Shown: positions 53,131-63,925 of the stretch, one piece after another
Layout of the letters: each line of letters opens with the position of its first letter
How positions within the stretch are numbered: the first letter of the stretch is position 1
Assembly: GCF_900141875.1 (NCBI RefSeq)
Contig: NZ_FQZE01000022.1
Location: 28,956-92,955 of the forward strand
Source of the DNA: Tangfeifania diversioriginum
GTDB lineage: Bacteria; Bacteroidota; Bacteroidia; Bacteroidales; Prolixibacteraceae
Reading direction: 5' to 3'
DNA length: 64,000 nucleotides
Notes under the pieces: model-generated
What the model was told of the DNA's origin: nothing
Seen by the model: only the letters and a program-made list of their open reading frames with translations
Databases searched by the model: none
Program-made: the position numbers and the translations under genes

Positions 53131-54678
53131 ATGAAAACCAAATTTTTGCTTGTGTTTGCCATTGTAACCGGCGTTTTCCTGCTCAATTCCTGCACCAAAA
53201 AAGAACCCACCGATCTCACCCAAAACAGTTTTATCCCAAAGCCTGTTTCCGTTGAAGCCACCGGAGAGTCGTTTGAACTGACAACAGCTACAAAAGTGTA
53301 TTATCATGAAGAAGTTAAAGAATTGCAACAGGAGGCTGAATATCTTGCCGCTGAATTGAAACGAATCCTAGGGACAGCGCCTGCAGTTTCAGCCACCAGT
53401 GAAGTGCCACGCAGCGGAATTTATCTTTATGTTACCGACGAGGACGATGAACTGGGAACAGAAGGCTACAGCCTGAAAGTTGGGAAAAAACTCGTATCGG
53501 TGAAAGCCCACAGTGCGGCAGGTTGTTTCTACGGCATTCAAACCTTACTGCAAACCTTGCCGGCAGGAATTGCCAGTGAAGATTCTTATGAAATTGCCAC
53601 AGGAGAAATCCGTGATTTTCCGGATTACGGCTACCGCAGTGCTATGCTCGACGTGTCGCGCCACTTTTTTGGGGTGGAAGATGTAAAACGGTTTATCGAC
53701 TTTTTGTCAACTTACAAAATGAACCGGCTGCACCTGCACCTCTCCGACGACCAGGGCTGGCGCATTGAAATTAAATCGTGGCCCAAACTGACTGAAATTG
53801 GTAGCAGCACCCAGGTAGGCGGTGGCGAAGGTGGTTTTTATACACAGGAACAATATTCTGAAATAGTCAGGTACGCACAGGAACACCATGTTACAATTGT
53901 CCCCGAAATTGACATGCCGGGACACACCAATGCTGCACTGGCTTCGTATCCGGAACTCAATTGTGATGGCAAGGCCCCCGAGCTTTATACAGGCATCGAG
54001 GTTGGTTTTAGCAGCCTGTGCACCGACAAGGAAATTACGTATGAATTTGTGGACGATGTGGTGAGGGAAATTGCTGCGTTAACACCGGGAGAATGGTTTC
54101 ACATTGGTGGTGACGAATCGCATTCAACAGACAAAGACGATTACATCTATTTTGTAAACCGGGTACAGGAAATTGTGCTTTCGCACGGCAAAAAGGTAAT
54201 TGGCTGGGATGAAATTGCCAACGCCGAACTGGTTGACAATGCTGCAGTTCAGTTTTGGGCCAATGTGGAAAATACTACCATGGGCGTGGAAAAAGGTGCG
54301 AAAGTACTGATGTCGCCGGCAAAAAAAGCCTACATGGATATGCAGTACGATTCCACTACTCACATTGGACTGCACTGGGCTGCCTATATTGAAGTGGACA
54401 CCGGTTACGACTGGAACCCGGCAACCTACGTGGAAGGCGTTACCAAAGAAAACATACTGGGAGTGGAAGCACCGTTGTGGACAGAAACTATCACCAACAT
54501 GGAGGAGATTGAATACATGGTTTTTCCCCAACTGCCTGGTTATGCAGAGATTGGATGGACTGCCCCGGAGCTGAGAAACTGGGATGAATACAAAATCCGG
54601 CTGGCAGATTTCGGAAGTCGTTTCGAAGCACAGGACATCAATTTCTATCGCTCGGATGTGGTTCCGTGGAAAGAATAA
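53131..54678 (+). CDS. GH20 beta-N-acetylhexosaminidase lipoprotein
   Basis: This is a 515-residue lipoprotein (signal ending LLNSC, Cys21). The N-terminal alpha/beta domain is at about 32-150. The GH20 catalytic domain carries HLHLSDDQGWRIEI (201-214) and the DE catalytic pair in WFHIGGDESH (D328, E329). IDMPGHTNAA is also conserved. It removes terminal GlcNAc or GalNAc residues by substrate-assisted catalysis. It follows the SusCD/phosphoesterase genes and ends at a terminator shared with the LacI gene. This suggests N-acetylated glycans among the targets. Confidence 0.95.
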   Translation: MKTKFLLVFAIVTGVFLLNSCTKKEPTDLTQNSFIPKPVSVEATGESFELTTATKVYYHEEVKELQQEAEYLAAELKRILGTAPAVSATSEVPRSGIYLYVTDEDDELGTEGYSLKVGKKLVSVKAHSAAGCFYGIQTLLQTLPAGIASEDSYEIATGEIRDFPDYGYRSAMLDVSRHFFGVEDVKRFIDFLSTYKMNRLHLHLSDDQGWRIEIKSWPKLTEIGSSTQVGGGEGGFYTQEQYSEIVRYAQEHHVTIVPEIDMPGHTNAALASYPELNCDGKAPELYTGIEVGFSSLCTDKEITYEFVDDVVREIAALTPGEWFHIGGDESHSTDKDDYIYFVNRVQEIVLSHGKKVIGWDEIANAELVDNAAVQFWANVENTTMGVEKGAKVLMSPAKKAYMDMQYDSTTHIGLHWAAYIEVDTGYDWNPATYVEGVTKENILGVEAPLWTETITNMEEIEYMVFPQLPGYAEIGWTAPELRNWDEYKIRLADFGSRFEAQDINFYRSDVVPWKE

Positions 54679-54697
54679 AAATTACTGATTTTTGCTG

Positions 54698-54736
54698 AAA
54701 AAGTCATGCTTTCCTAAATAAGGGCATGACTTTTTT
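54698..54736. terminator. Bidirectional terminator GH20/lacI
   Basis: AAAAAGTCATGC (54698-54709) pairs with GCATGACTTTTTT (54724-54736), with A and T tails on both strands, between convergent genes. Confidence 0.8.
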
Positions 54737-55755
54737 TATCTCTTTTTCTTTGATGATTCCCTGACAACCAGTTCAGTTTGAAGGACAATATTTTCGCTGA
54801 AGCTCCCACCCTTCTCAATCAGTTTAAAAAACAGGCCGGCTGCCACTTTCCCAATTTCAAAAGTGGGGTGCGTTACCGATGTGAGTGGCGGGTCAACTAC
54901 CGTAGAATGAAATTCATCGGTAAAACCTACCAGTGCAATGTCCTCCGGGATTTTTAACCCCTGGCGTTTGATTTCTTTCATTGCCGCAAATGCAACGGTA
55001 TCGTTTATTCCGAAAATGGCATCGGGCAACTTTGGCTGTGCGAGCAACTTTTTTGCAGCCGCGTTTGCATTGCCCGGGCTCATATTACAGGATACAAGCA
55101 AATCCTCTTCAAAAGGCAACCCACATTCTGCCACCCCTTCCCTGAAACCGCGGTTCCGGTTTTGCGTGATGCTCAAATGTTCAGGGCCTGAAATGTAAGC
55201 GATTCGCCTGCAGCCATTTTCATAAAAATGATGGACGATACTTTTTACTGCTGAAACTCCGTCAACAGTAACAGTCGGTACATTCAAACCCGATGGAACA
55301 CGATCGAAAAACACCAGCGGTATTTCAGTTTCAATTAACCGGTTGAAATGGCTGAATTCCTTTGTTCCCTGGCTCAAACAAACAATCAAACCTTCAACCC
55401 TGGCTTTCAAAAGATTTCTGACCGACTCCACCTCTTTCTGAAACGATTCGCCGGAGGAGGAGATGATGCAGAAATAGCCATGTTGGTTGGCAATTTCTTC
55501 AATCCCCGAAATGATGGAAGCATAAAAATGGGTGACAATATCGGGCACAATCACCCCAATCATTTTGGTTTGCTGCCGGAGCAATCCCATCGCCAGCGGA
55601 TTGGGCACATAGTTCCGTTCATGCGCCAGTTGCTGAATTTTCTGAGTCAGCTCGGCGCTAATGTCGGGATGATTTTTCAGCGCCCGCGAAACCGTGGAAA
55701 TGGAAACGCCCAGTTCTTCAGCCAAATCTTTTAACGAAATGTGTCGCTTGCCCAT
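54736..55755 (-). CDS. LacI-family transcriptional regulator
   Basis: This is a 339-residue regulator. The N-terminal HTH is ISLKDLAEELGVSISTVSRALKNHPDIS (6-33) with hinge HERNYVPNPLAMGL. The periplasmic-binding-protein-like sugar-binding domain has IGVIVPDIVTHFYASIISGIE, FFDRVP, AYISGPEHLSI and GFTDEFHS. It likely represses the divergent CAZyme operon starting at 56242 in response to a sugar. A palindrome CCGCAAAGCTTTGCGG at 56111 is the best operator candidate. Confidence 0.94.
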   Translation of the reverse strand: MGKRHISLKDLAEELGVSISTVSRALKNHPDISAELTQKIQQLAHERNYVPNPLAMGLLRQQTKMIGVIVPDIVTHFYASIISGIEEIANQHGYFCIISSSGESFQKEVESVRNLLKARVEGLIVCLSQGTKEFSHFNRLIETEIPLVFFDRVPSGLNVPTVTVDGVSAVKSIVHHFYENGCRRIAYISGPEHLSITQNRNRGFREGVAECGLPFEEDLLVSCNMSPGNANAAAKKLLAQPKLPDAIFGINDTVAFAAMKEIKRQGLKIPEDIALVGFTDEFHSTVVDPPLTSVTHPTFEIGKVAAGLFFKLIEKGGSFSENIVLQTELVVRESSKKKR

Positions 55756-55784
55756 TCTGAAAATTTTATAAATACAAATCAGTG

Positions 55785-55971
55785 GTGTCCGGTAAAAATT
55801 GTGTTTTAGAAATAGAAACAGAATAAAACGAACATCTTATTGAAAATAAATTATTTGCATTTAACGGCTAAAGCCAGTTTTTCTTTCTTCAAAACCCCCG
55901 GCTTAAGCCGGGGGCAATAAATCCGCATTATTCAAGGGCTTCAGCCATTAATCTTTTATTTTACCGGACAC
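55785..55971. repeat. 187-bp inverted-repeat element with perfect internal palindromes
   Basis: GTGTCCGGTAAAA (55785-55797) and TTTTACCGGACAC (55959-55971) are perfect inverted ends. A 20-bp zero-loop palindrome CCCCCGGCTTAAGCCGGGGG is at 55895-55914. GGCTAAAGCC and GGGCTTCAGCC pair around it. TTAACGGCTAAAGCC (55861-55875) matches the element at 12034-12258. Part of the right end recurs near 63791. Confidence 0.75.
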
Positions 55972-56110
55972 TATTGAATACAAATGTAATATTTACTCGT
56001 TTAAAAACGGGATCAGCGCCCTGAAATGTCGGGGTCTATTCGCTAAAAATCATGATGCAGTTACAAGTCACATCACCCTCATAAAAATGTTTTACAACAC
56101 TTTTTTCAAT

Positions 56111-56126
56111 CCGCAAAGCTTTGCGG
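56111..56126. promoter_or_regulatory. Palindrome CCGCAAAGCTTTGCGG (candidate LacI operator)
   Basis: A perfect 16-bp dyad lies between the lacI gene and its divergent CAZyme operon, 115 bp before the first gene. The 14-bp core recurs at 12339-12352. The same six bases ACAACA stand 12 bases before both copies. Confidence 0.5.
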
Positions 56127-56190
56127 TAAAAAGAAAAAAATCAGCCGTTTGTGTTGATCAAAAAGTTCTTGTAATTTGGACAGAAAATAA

Positions 56191-57345
<1,155 letters not shown>

Positions 57346-57384
57346 TTGAAATAAATTATTGGTATTAATACGAATTCAATTATT

Positions 57385-58296
57385 ATGAAGAAATTATTGA
57401 TTTGCCTTGCCGTTCTGGGATTTGCCGGATTAACTATTCAAAATTCTTTATCCGCACAGAAACCTGCTTCGGGAATAGCAACCCACAGAATTGTTGAAGA
57501 TGGCGGAACAGGTGATTACAGTGCAATTATGTACACTGATAGCTCTTTGTCAACACATACCATATTCCGGCCAAAAGACCTGAGTGCTTTCGGTAAGAAA
57601 AACAAGTTACCAATTATCGCCTGGGGAAATGGAGCGTGTGCCAACTCCCCCTGGGAGCATGTCAACTTTTTGTCGGAAGTGGCATCGCACGGGTTTCTGG
57701 TGATTGCCATCGGCCCCATGCCAAAGGAAGGAGAACGTGGCAACGGGAGATCAACCTCGTCGCAGTTGCTGGACGCAGTTGACTGGGCCATTGCCCAAAA
57801 CAGCGATAAAACAAGTGCATTCTACAAAAAAATTGATATTGAGAATATAGCTGTTAGCGGCATGTCGTGCGGAGGACTGCAAACACTTGAAGTGGCACCC
57901 GACCCACGCATTACCACCACCGTGGTTTGCAACAGTGGTATTTTGAAAAATCCACCAAGCGGAATGCCGGGCATGCCCAACTTAACCAAAGACCATCTGG
58001 CAAAAATTCATACGCCAACACTCTATTTACTTGGAGGTGAATCAGATATTGCTTACGAAAATGGAATGGACGACTTTAATCGAATCAACCATGTACCGGT
58101 ATTTGTAGCCAATATGGATGTCGGGCATGGCGGAACTTATGGTCAGCTCCACGGCGGGGAATTTGCGAAAGTGGCCACCGCCTGGTATAAATGGCAGTTG
58201 AAAGGCGATGACGAAGCAGGTAAATTGTTTACCGGAAATCCATGTCAACTTTCAGAATCAACTATTTGGACAATTGACAAGAAAAAATTGCCTTAG
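57385..58296 (+). CDS. Exported alpha/beta hydrolase
   Basis: This is a 303-residue secreted hydrolase (signal peptide to SLSAQ). The fold is dienelactone/PETase-like: LPIIAWGNGACAN (oxyanion strand), nucleophile S161 in VSGMSCGG, acid D in LLGGESDIAY and base H in VGHGGTYGQ. It is probably a carbohydrate esterase given its place between CE1 and GH43 genes; the ester it cuts is unknown. Confidence 0.85.
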   Translation: MKKLLICLAVLGFAGLTIQNSLSAQKPASGIATHRIVEDGGTGDYSAIMYTDSSLSTHTIFRPKDLSAFGKKNKLPIIAWGNGACANSPWEHVNFLSEVASHGFLVIAIGPMPKEGERGNGRSTSSQLLDAVDWAIAQNSDKTSAFYKKIDIENIAVSGMSCGGLQTLEVAPDPRITTTVVCNSGILKNPPSGMPGMPNLTKDHLAKIHTPTLYLLGGESDIAYENGMDDFNRINHVPVFVANMDVGHGGTYGQLHGGEFAKVATAWYKWQLKGDDEAGKLFTGNPCQLSESTIWTIDKKKLP

Positions 58297-58346
58297 GTTT
58301 AGGGAGGTGAACAAATAATATTAAAACATTGAAAATCGAAACAAAT

Positions 58347-59726
58347 ATGAAACTTCAAATGACAAACAGAATTGCCAGTTTATTGGTGCTTTTTTCATTA
58401 GCTCCATTATTTGGATTGGCACAAAACCCCATTATCCAGACTTACTTCACAGCTGACCCGGCACCCATGGTGCACGACGGAACGGTTTATCTTTATACCA
58501 CACACGATGAAGATGAAACCGTCGATAATTTTTTCACCATGTACAACTGGCGGTGCTACTCAACCACCGATATGGTAAACTGGACCGACCATGGTGCAGT
58601 GGCTTCGCTCAGTGATTTTGCCTGGAGCGATAAAACAAACGGAGCATGGGCACCGCAATGCATCGGGCGAAACGGAAAATTTTATCTGTACTGCCCCATT
58701 CACGGCGATGGAATCGGGGTACTGGTTGCTGATTCGCCAACCGGCCCGTTTCGCGATCCGCTGGGACACCGGCTAATTGTTGACAGTGAAAATATCTGGC
58801 ACGACATCGACCCGACAGTATTCATCGACGACGGACAGGCATACCTGTATTGGGGAAATCCTGCGCTCTTCTACGTTAAGTTGAACGAGGACATGATTTC
58901 GTACGACAAAAGCATTGGCAATAACGGAATTGTGGCCGCGGAAATGACGAAGGAGGCATTTGGCGAAAATGAAGGCAGGGACGGACAACATATTTCAAAT
59001 TATACCGAAGGCCCCTGGATTTACAAGCGCAACAGTCTCTACTACATGGTGTATGCTGCGGCCGGAATTCCCGAATACATCGCTTATTCAACAGCACCAT
59101 CGGCTACCGGCCCATGGACATATCAGGGTTTTATCATGAAAAGGGCCGACCATCTGGCTTTCACCAACCATCCGGGAATTATCGATTACAAAGGCAATTC
59201 GTACTTTTTTTACCATACACAGGAATTGTCGGGTGGCGAAGGCTTCAAACGTTCGGTGAGTGTGGAGCAGTTTAACTACAATCCCGATGGAACGATTCCG
59301 CTTATCGCCCCCACAAAAGAGGGAGTGAAAGAAAGTGTTGCAAACCTGAATCCGTATAAAAAAGTGGAAGCCGAAACCATCGCCTGGTCCGAAGGGGTGA
59401 AAACGGAAGGCAATAGCAAAACCGGCGTTTATGTAACCCAAATTAATAACGGGGATTTCATAAAAGTGAAAAGCGTTGATTTTGGTGCAGGCGCGAAAAA
59501 ATTCGAAGCCGGTGTGGCAACGTCTTCAAAAGGTGGCCAAATAGAGGTGCGTCTCAACGATGTGAATGGCCAGTTGCTTGGCAATTGCAAAGTAAAAAAT
59601 ACCGATGGCTGGAAAAAAACATCATGTAAGTTGACAAAAGTGGAGGGTATTCACGATATCTGTTTCGTATTTAAAGGAAACGATGGACAGCTTTTCAATT
59701 TTGACTGGTGGAAATTCAAGAAATAA
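58347..59726 (+). CDS. GH43 glycosidase with C-terminal CBM6-like domain
   Basis: This is a 459-residue secreted enzyme (signal to GLAQ). The five-blade propeller shows the catalytic trio: D37 (general base, FTADPAPM), D155 (HDIDPTVFIDDG) and E221 (general acid, YTEGPW). A CBM6-like module (about 335-459, VEAETIAWSEGVKTEG...) follows. GH43 enzymes cut arabinofuranosyl or xylosyl links. ATG 58347 was chosen over TTG 58329. It is 50 bp after the hydrolase gene and 10 bp before GH5. Confidence 0.93.
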   Translation: MKLQMTNRIASLLVLFSLAPLFGLAQNPIIQTYFTADPAPMVHDGTVYLYTTHDEDETVDNFFTMYNWRCYSTTDMVNWTDHGAVASLSDFAWSDKTNGAWAPQCIGRNGKFYLYCPIHGDGIGVLVADSPTGPFRDPLGHRLIVDSENIWHDIDPTVFIDDGQAYLYWGNPALFYVKLNEDMISYDKSIGNNGIVAAEMTKEAFGENEGRDGQHISNYTEGPWIYKRNSLYYMVYAAAGIPEYIAYSTAPSATGPWTYQGFIMKRADHLAFTNHPGIIDYKGNSYFFYHTQELSGGEGFKRSVSVEQFNYNPDGTIPLIAPTKEGVKESVANLNPYKKVEAETIAWSEGVKTEGNSKTGVYVTQINNGDFIKVKSVDFGAGAKKFEAGVATSSKGGQIEVRLNDVNGQLLGNCKVKNTDGWKKTSCKLTKVEGIHDICFVFKGNDGQLFNFDWWKFKK

Positions 59727-59736
59727 CCATTCACCA

Positions 59737-61785
59737 ATGAAACGAATGAAATTTATACTGAATGGCAGTTTTCTCTTTTTGATTTTGCTGCAAACCGTTG
59801 GTGTAAAAGCCTGGGAAGGAATGCCCATGCCCGAACTACATGTGGAAGGCCGGTATCTGAAAGACAGCCACGGACATATTGTAAATCTGCATGGCTATGC
59901 CCAAACTTTTTCGCCGTGGTTCAACGAAAGGGGCACAAAATGGAACAATTACGATGTAGAAGGCTGCTTAGAATATAACCAGGGTATTATCGACAGCCTC
60001 TTTTCAGCCGGCTGGATGATGAACTTCGTGCGCATGCACATGGATCCCTACTGGAGCAGCACGCCCGGGTGTGAAGGACGTTACGAAGGGGAAGAGTGTT
60101 TTAACGAAACACGTTTCAGAAAATACCTCGACGAGGTGTTTGTCCCCATGGCAGAGTATGCCGTTTCAAAGGGGCTTTATGTTGTGATGCGGCCTCCGGG
60201 GGTCTGCCCCGAAACGATTGAAATTGGCGGGGTTTATCATGAATACCTGATCAAAGTTTGGGGCATAGTATCAAAGCATCCGGCACTGAACAGCAATCCC
60301 CACATCATGTTTGAACTGGCCAATGAACCTATCAATATTCTGAGTACCGATGGCACTTACGGAAGCGGCACTCAGGAACATTTCGACAACCTGAAAACCT
60401 ATTTTCAGGAAATCGTCGATACCATCAGAAATTCTGCCGACAATATTTTATGGATTCCGGGACTTGGGTACCAATCGCAATATTCTGGTTATGCTGTGAA
60501 TCCGATTGAAGGCGAAGATATTGGCTACGCCGTGCATGTTTACCCGGGTTGGTTTAACAGCGGAAGCGGTTACGAAGCATTTCAAAGAGGCTGGGAACAG
60601 CAGGTTCAGCCCGTTGCCGATTTTGCGCCGGTTATGGTCACTGAAATGGACTGGGCCCCCGAAAGGCACAACATGTCGTGGGGGAAAGCTATTACCGGCG
60701 AAGCGGGCGGCGAAGGATTTGGAGCCAACTTCAAAAAGATTACCGACGAATGCGGCAATGTGAGCTGGTTGATTTTTACCGAACCTCACCTGCTGGCCGA
60801 ATTCGGAAACCCCGATGCCCCTGCCGATGTTGTCGATTTCCTCACCGACCCTGAAGCTTGTCCGTGGCCGGTGTACCACTGGTACCAGGAATATGCCGGG
60901 GAGTATGATTTTGAAGGCGTTTCTGATGATTATCTCACAATCTCAGAATTATACATTGAGGGGGGCAATACAATTTCAGTGATTACCAACAGTTCTAAAA
61001 GCGTTGAAATGAATGCCGTTTTTGCCGACGGGCATATCGAGAACGTTGCTTCGGTGGCTGAAATTTCTGTTGACAATACGGATGTGATCAATTTTGTGAG
61101 GGGCCGGGTTTTTGCCATAAAAGACGGCCAGGCTGAGGTGGAGGCCACCTACACCGATAAAAAAGGAAACCAAAAACAGGTAACTTTTCAGGTAAACGCA
61201 ACCACCTTCCCGCTAACCGAAGAGTTATTCAATCCGAAGATTTGGGAAGATGGCACGTTTGATGAAACCACCCGCACCCTGCACACCGGGCCGTGGGGAT
61301 TTGGCGGCTGGCAGTACAATGGAATCGATTTATCTGAATACAAATACCTCGTGGCCCGGTTGGGCAGTGCAAACAATGCAAATGTGGATTTCAGAATATT
61401 TGATGGCCCAAGTTACTGGGGCTCTCCAGCAATATTTTCTTTTGGAAACAATAGCGAAGTGGTTGTAGATCTGAAAAATGCAACAAAAGATGATGGAAAC
61501 CCGCTGAATGCCGAACACATTTACATTGCCGGCTTTTGGTCCAATGGCAGCAATCCATTCGTTATCGATACGGTATTTCTCACCAACTCGGTTAATATAG
61601 TTGATGAAAACACATCCATCGACGGGTTAAAAGCTCCGGGAGTAAAAGTGTTGTCTGTCCACTATTTCACTTTAACCGGTCAAAAAGTGCAGGATATAGA
61701 AAACAAAACAGGGATTTTTATTGAAAAGAAGATATTGGCAAACGGAAAAGTTTTAACAGAAAAAATTCTATTACAACCAAATTAA
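59737..61785 (+). CDS. GH5 glycoside hydrolase with Ig/CBM domains
   Basis: This is a 682-residue secreted protein. The GH5 TIM barrel (about 30-385) has general acid E197 in FELANEP and nucleophile E303 in VMVTEMDWAP. A bacterial Ig-like domain (about 390-480) and a CBM-like beta-sandwich (about 490-620) follow. The tail VHYFTLTGQKV...GIFIEKKI resembles Bacteroidota T9SS-like sorting tails but is short. It cuts beta-glucan, xylan or mannan backbones. ATG 59737 was chosen over 59683, which lies inside the GH43 gene. Confidence 0.92.
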   Translation: MKRMKFILNGSFLFLILLQTVGVKAWEGMPMPELHVEGRYLKDSHGHIVNLHGYAQTFSPWFNERGTKWNNYDVEGCLEYNQGIIDSLFSAGWMMNFVRMHMDPYWSSTPGCEGRYEGEECFNETRFRKYLDEVFVPMAEYAVSKGLYVVMRPPGVCPETIEIGGVYHEYLIKVWGIVSKHPALNSNPHIMFELANEPINILSTDGTYGSGTQEHFDNLKTYFQEIVDTIRNSADNILWIPGLGYQSQYSGYAVNPIEGEDIGYAVHVYPGWFNSGSGYEAFQRGWEQQVQPVADFAPVMVTEMDWAPERHNMSWGKAITGEAGGEGFGANFKKITDECGNVSWLIFTEPHLLAEFGNPDAPADVVDFLTDPEACPWPVYHWYQEYAGEYDFEGVSDDYLTISELYIEGGNTISVITNSSKSVEMNAVFADGHIENVASVAEISVDNTDVINFVRGRVFAIKDGQAEVEATYTDKKGNQKQVTFQVNATTFPLTEELFNPKIWEDGTFDETTRTLHTGPWGFGGWQYNGIDLSEYKYLVARLGSANNANVDFRIFDGPSYWGSPAIFSFGNNSEVVVDLKNATKDDGNPLNAEHIYIAGFWSNGSNPFVIDTVFLTNSVNIVDENTSIDGLKAPGVKVLSVHYFTLTGQKVQDIENKTGIFIEKKILANGKVLTEKILLQPN

Positions 61786-61792
61786 CAGACTC

Positions 61793-63736
61793 ATGAAAAA
61801 TTATTTAACTGCTTTTTTTACGCTTTTTTTTATGACGATTTCAAGTGCTGTTTTCTCACAGCAGGCAGCAGAAATTGCCAGCCCAAACGGGCATCTTCAG
61901 CTAAGTGTGCTTATGGAAAACGATAAACCTGTTTACACGGTTTCGTATAATGGAAAATCCATGTTGGAAAACTCCCCGCTGGGATTAATTACCAACGAAG
62001 GCGACTTCACTTCCCACATGAGTTTTGTTGAATCAGCTACCGGTGATGTGGAAAAAAATTACGTTCAGAATAAGATTAAGCAGTCCTACATCACATACCA
62101 TGCAAATACATTGAAATGTACATTTTTGAATGCCGATGAAAAACAAATCGACATTTTGTTTCAGGTAAGCAACAACGACATTGCTTTCCGCTACGAACTT
62201 CCCATGTGGGGCGACACCCGGGCTTGCGTGGTTGAAAAAGAAGCCACCGGGTTCAGGTTCCCGTCGTTTACAAGGAGCTACCTTTCGCACATGATGCGGC
62301 CAATGGAAGCCTTTGCGCGCACATCGCCCAGCTATGAAAGCGGCTACGAAGCTGATTTCCCGATGGAAAATAACCGGTCGCCCGAAGGTTATGTCTTTCC
62401 CGGATTGTTTCAGATTGGAGACGATGGGTGGGTGCTCGTTTCCGAAACCGGCGTGCGAAGCCTTTACTGTGCATCGCATTTAAGCAAATATACCGACGGG
62501 ATTTACACGATCGATTATCCAAACCCTGCACAAAACAACGGGTTCGGAAGTTCAGGGGCCCAAATCGGGCTTCCCGGAGTTACGCCTTGGCGAACCATAA
62601 CGGTTGGCGAAACCCTGAAACCCATTGTTGAAACAACTGTCCCGTGGGACGTGGTGGAGCCGCTTTACAAACCATCCATCGATTATCAGTTTGGACGTGG
62701 TACCTGGAGTTGGATTATCTGGCAAGATCAAAGCATGAATTTTGAGGACCAGGTGAAATACATTGATTTGGCTGCTGCCCTCGATTACGAGTTTATTCTG
62801 GTTGATGCGTGGTGGGACTCCAATCTCGGCTACGATAAAATGGAAGAGTTGATTAGTTACGCCCGCTCAAAAGACGTTGGTGTATTTTTATGGTACAACT
62901 CAAACGGCTCATCCAACGATGCCTTTCAAACCCCTGTCAATAAAATGAATACTTCAGTTGCCCGCAAAAAGGAAATGAAGTGAATGCAGGAGGTTGGCGT
63001 AAAAGGAATAAAGGTTGATTTTTTGGGAGGCGACAAGCAGGAAACCATGCGCCTGTACGAAAATATTTTGTCCGATGCCAACGACTATGGTCTGATGGTC
63101 GATTTCCACGGCGCAACCCTTCCGCGCGGTTGGGAACGGATGTATCCCAATTTTGTTGGATGTGAAGCAGTTCTGGCCTCCGAAATGCTCGTATTCTCAC
63201 AAGGCGTCCGCGAAAATGAAGCCTTCTTTGCTACGCTGCATCCCTTTATCCGAAATGCGGTGGGAAGCATGGAATTCGGCGGGGTTGTTCTGAATAAATT
63301 TTTCAATAAAGGCAATGCAGGAGGCCAAAAACGCTTAACCTCAGACGTTTTCCAGTTGGCAACTGCTGTGCTTTTTCAAAACCCTGTTCAGTTTTTTGCT
63401 TTAACACCTAACAATCTAACCGATGCCCCCGACTTTTCAATTGATTTCATGCGCAACATTCCCACATTGTGGGACGAAACCCGCTACATTGACGGCACTC
63501 CCGGAAAATACAGCATCATTGCCCGGCGCAGCGGTCAAAAATGGTACGTTGCAGGAGTTAATGCTGAAAAAGAGGCCAAAAAACTGACCATTCAACTTCC
63601 CATGTTTTCAAACCAAAAAGTGACAATGTATAACGATAAAAATGACGGAACTCCCTTTATGGAAACTGTTACAATACCTGAAGATGGTGAGCTTTCTGTA
63701 ACTATTCAACCGAATGGCGGATTTATTTTAAAATGA
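61793..63736 (+). pseudogene. GH97 glycosidase interrupted by in-frame TGA
   Basis: Read through, this would be a 647-residue secreted GH97 enzyme (signal to FSQQ). It has an N beta-sandwich (about 25-285), a TIM barrel (YQFGRGTWSWIIWQDQ..., LVDAWWDSNLGYD, FLWYNSNGS, GIKVDFLGGDKQ with the Asp of retaining members, MVDFHGATLPRGWERMYPNF) and a C-terminal domain. The codon at 62981-62983 is TGA where homologues have Trp (KEMK-W-MQEVGV), a one-base change from TGG. An ATG follows at once, so a 396-aa and a 250-aa product are possible, but neither contains a whole barrel. It is last in the CAZyme operon. Confidence 0.88.
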
Positions 63737-63790
63737 GTGAAGCGGATTGAAAGCTCTATTCTACGGGAGATTCAGTCCATCATATGAAAT

Positions 63791-63809
63791 TTTAACCGGA
63801 CACTAATGA
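63791..63809 (+). repeat. Partial copy of ACCGGACAC repeat end
   Basis: TTTAACCGGACACTAATGA matches the right end of the 55785-55971 element (TTTTACCGGACACTATTGA) with three differences. No left partner was found between the GH97 stop and here. Confidence 0.45.
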
Positions 63810-63925
63810 AAGTATTATAAAGATAAAATAGCATCGAACCTTAATGATTCACCCATGACTTTGGCAGGTATTCTGAAATAGTTTTGATTTATGAAGATTA
63901 CTACACTAACCTACCTTATACACAA

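Noticed and set aside
62981..62983. TGA in GH97 as selenocysteine or reassigned Trp codon
   Set aside because: The position aligns with Trp rather than a redox Cys, no SECIS-like need is apparent, and other genes in the window end in TGA.
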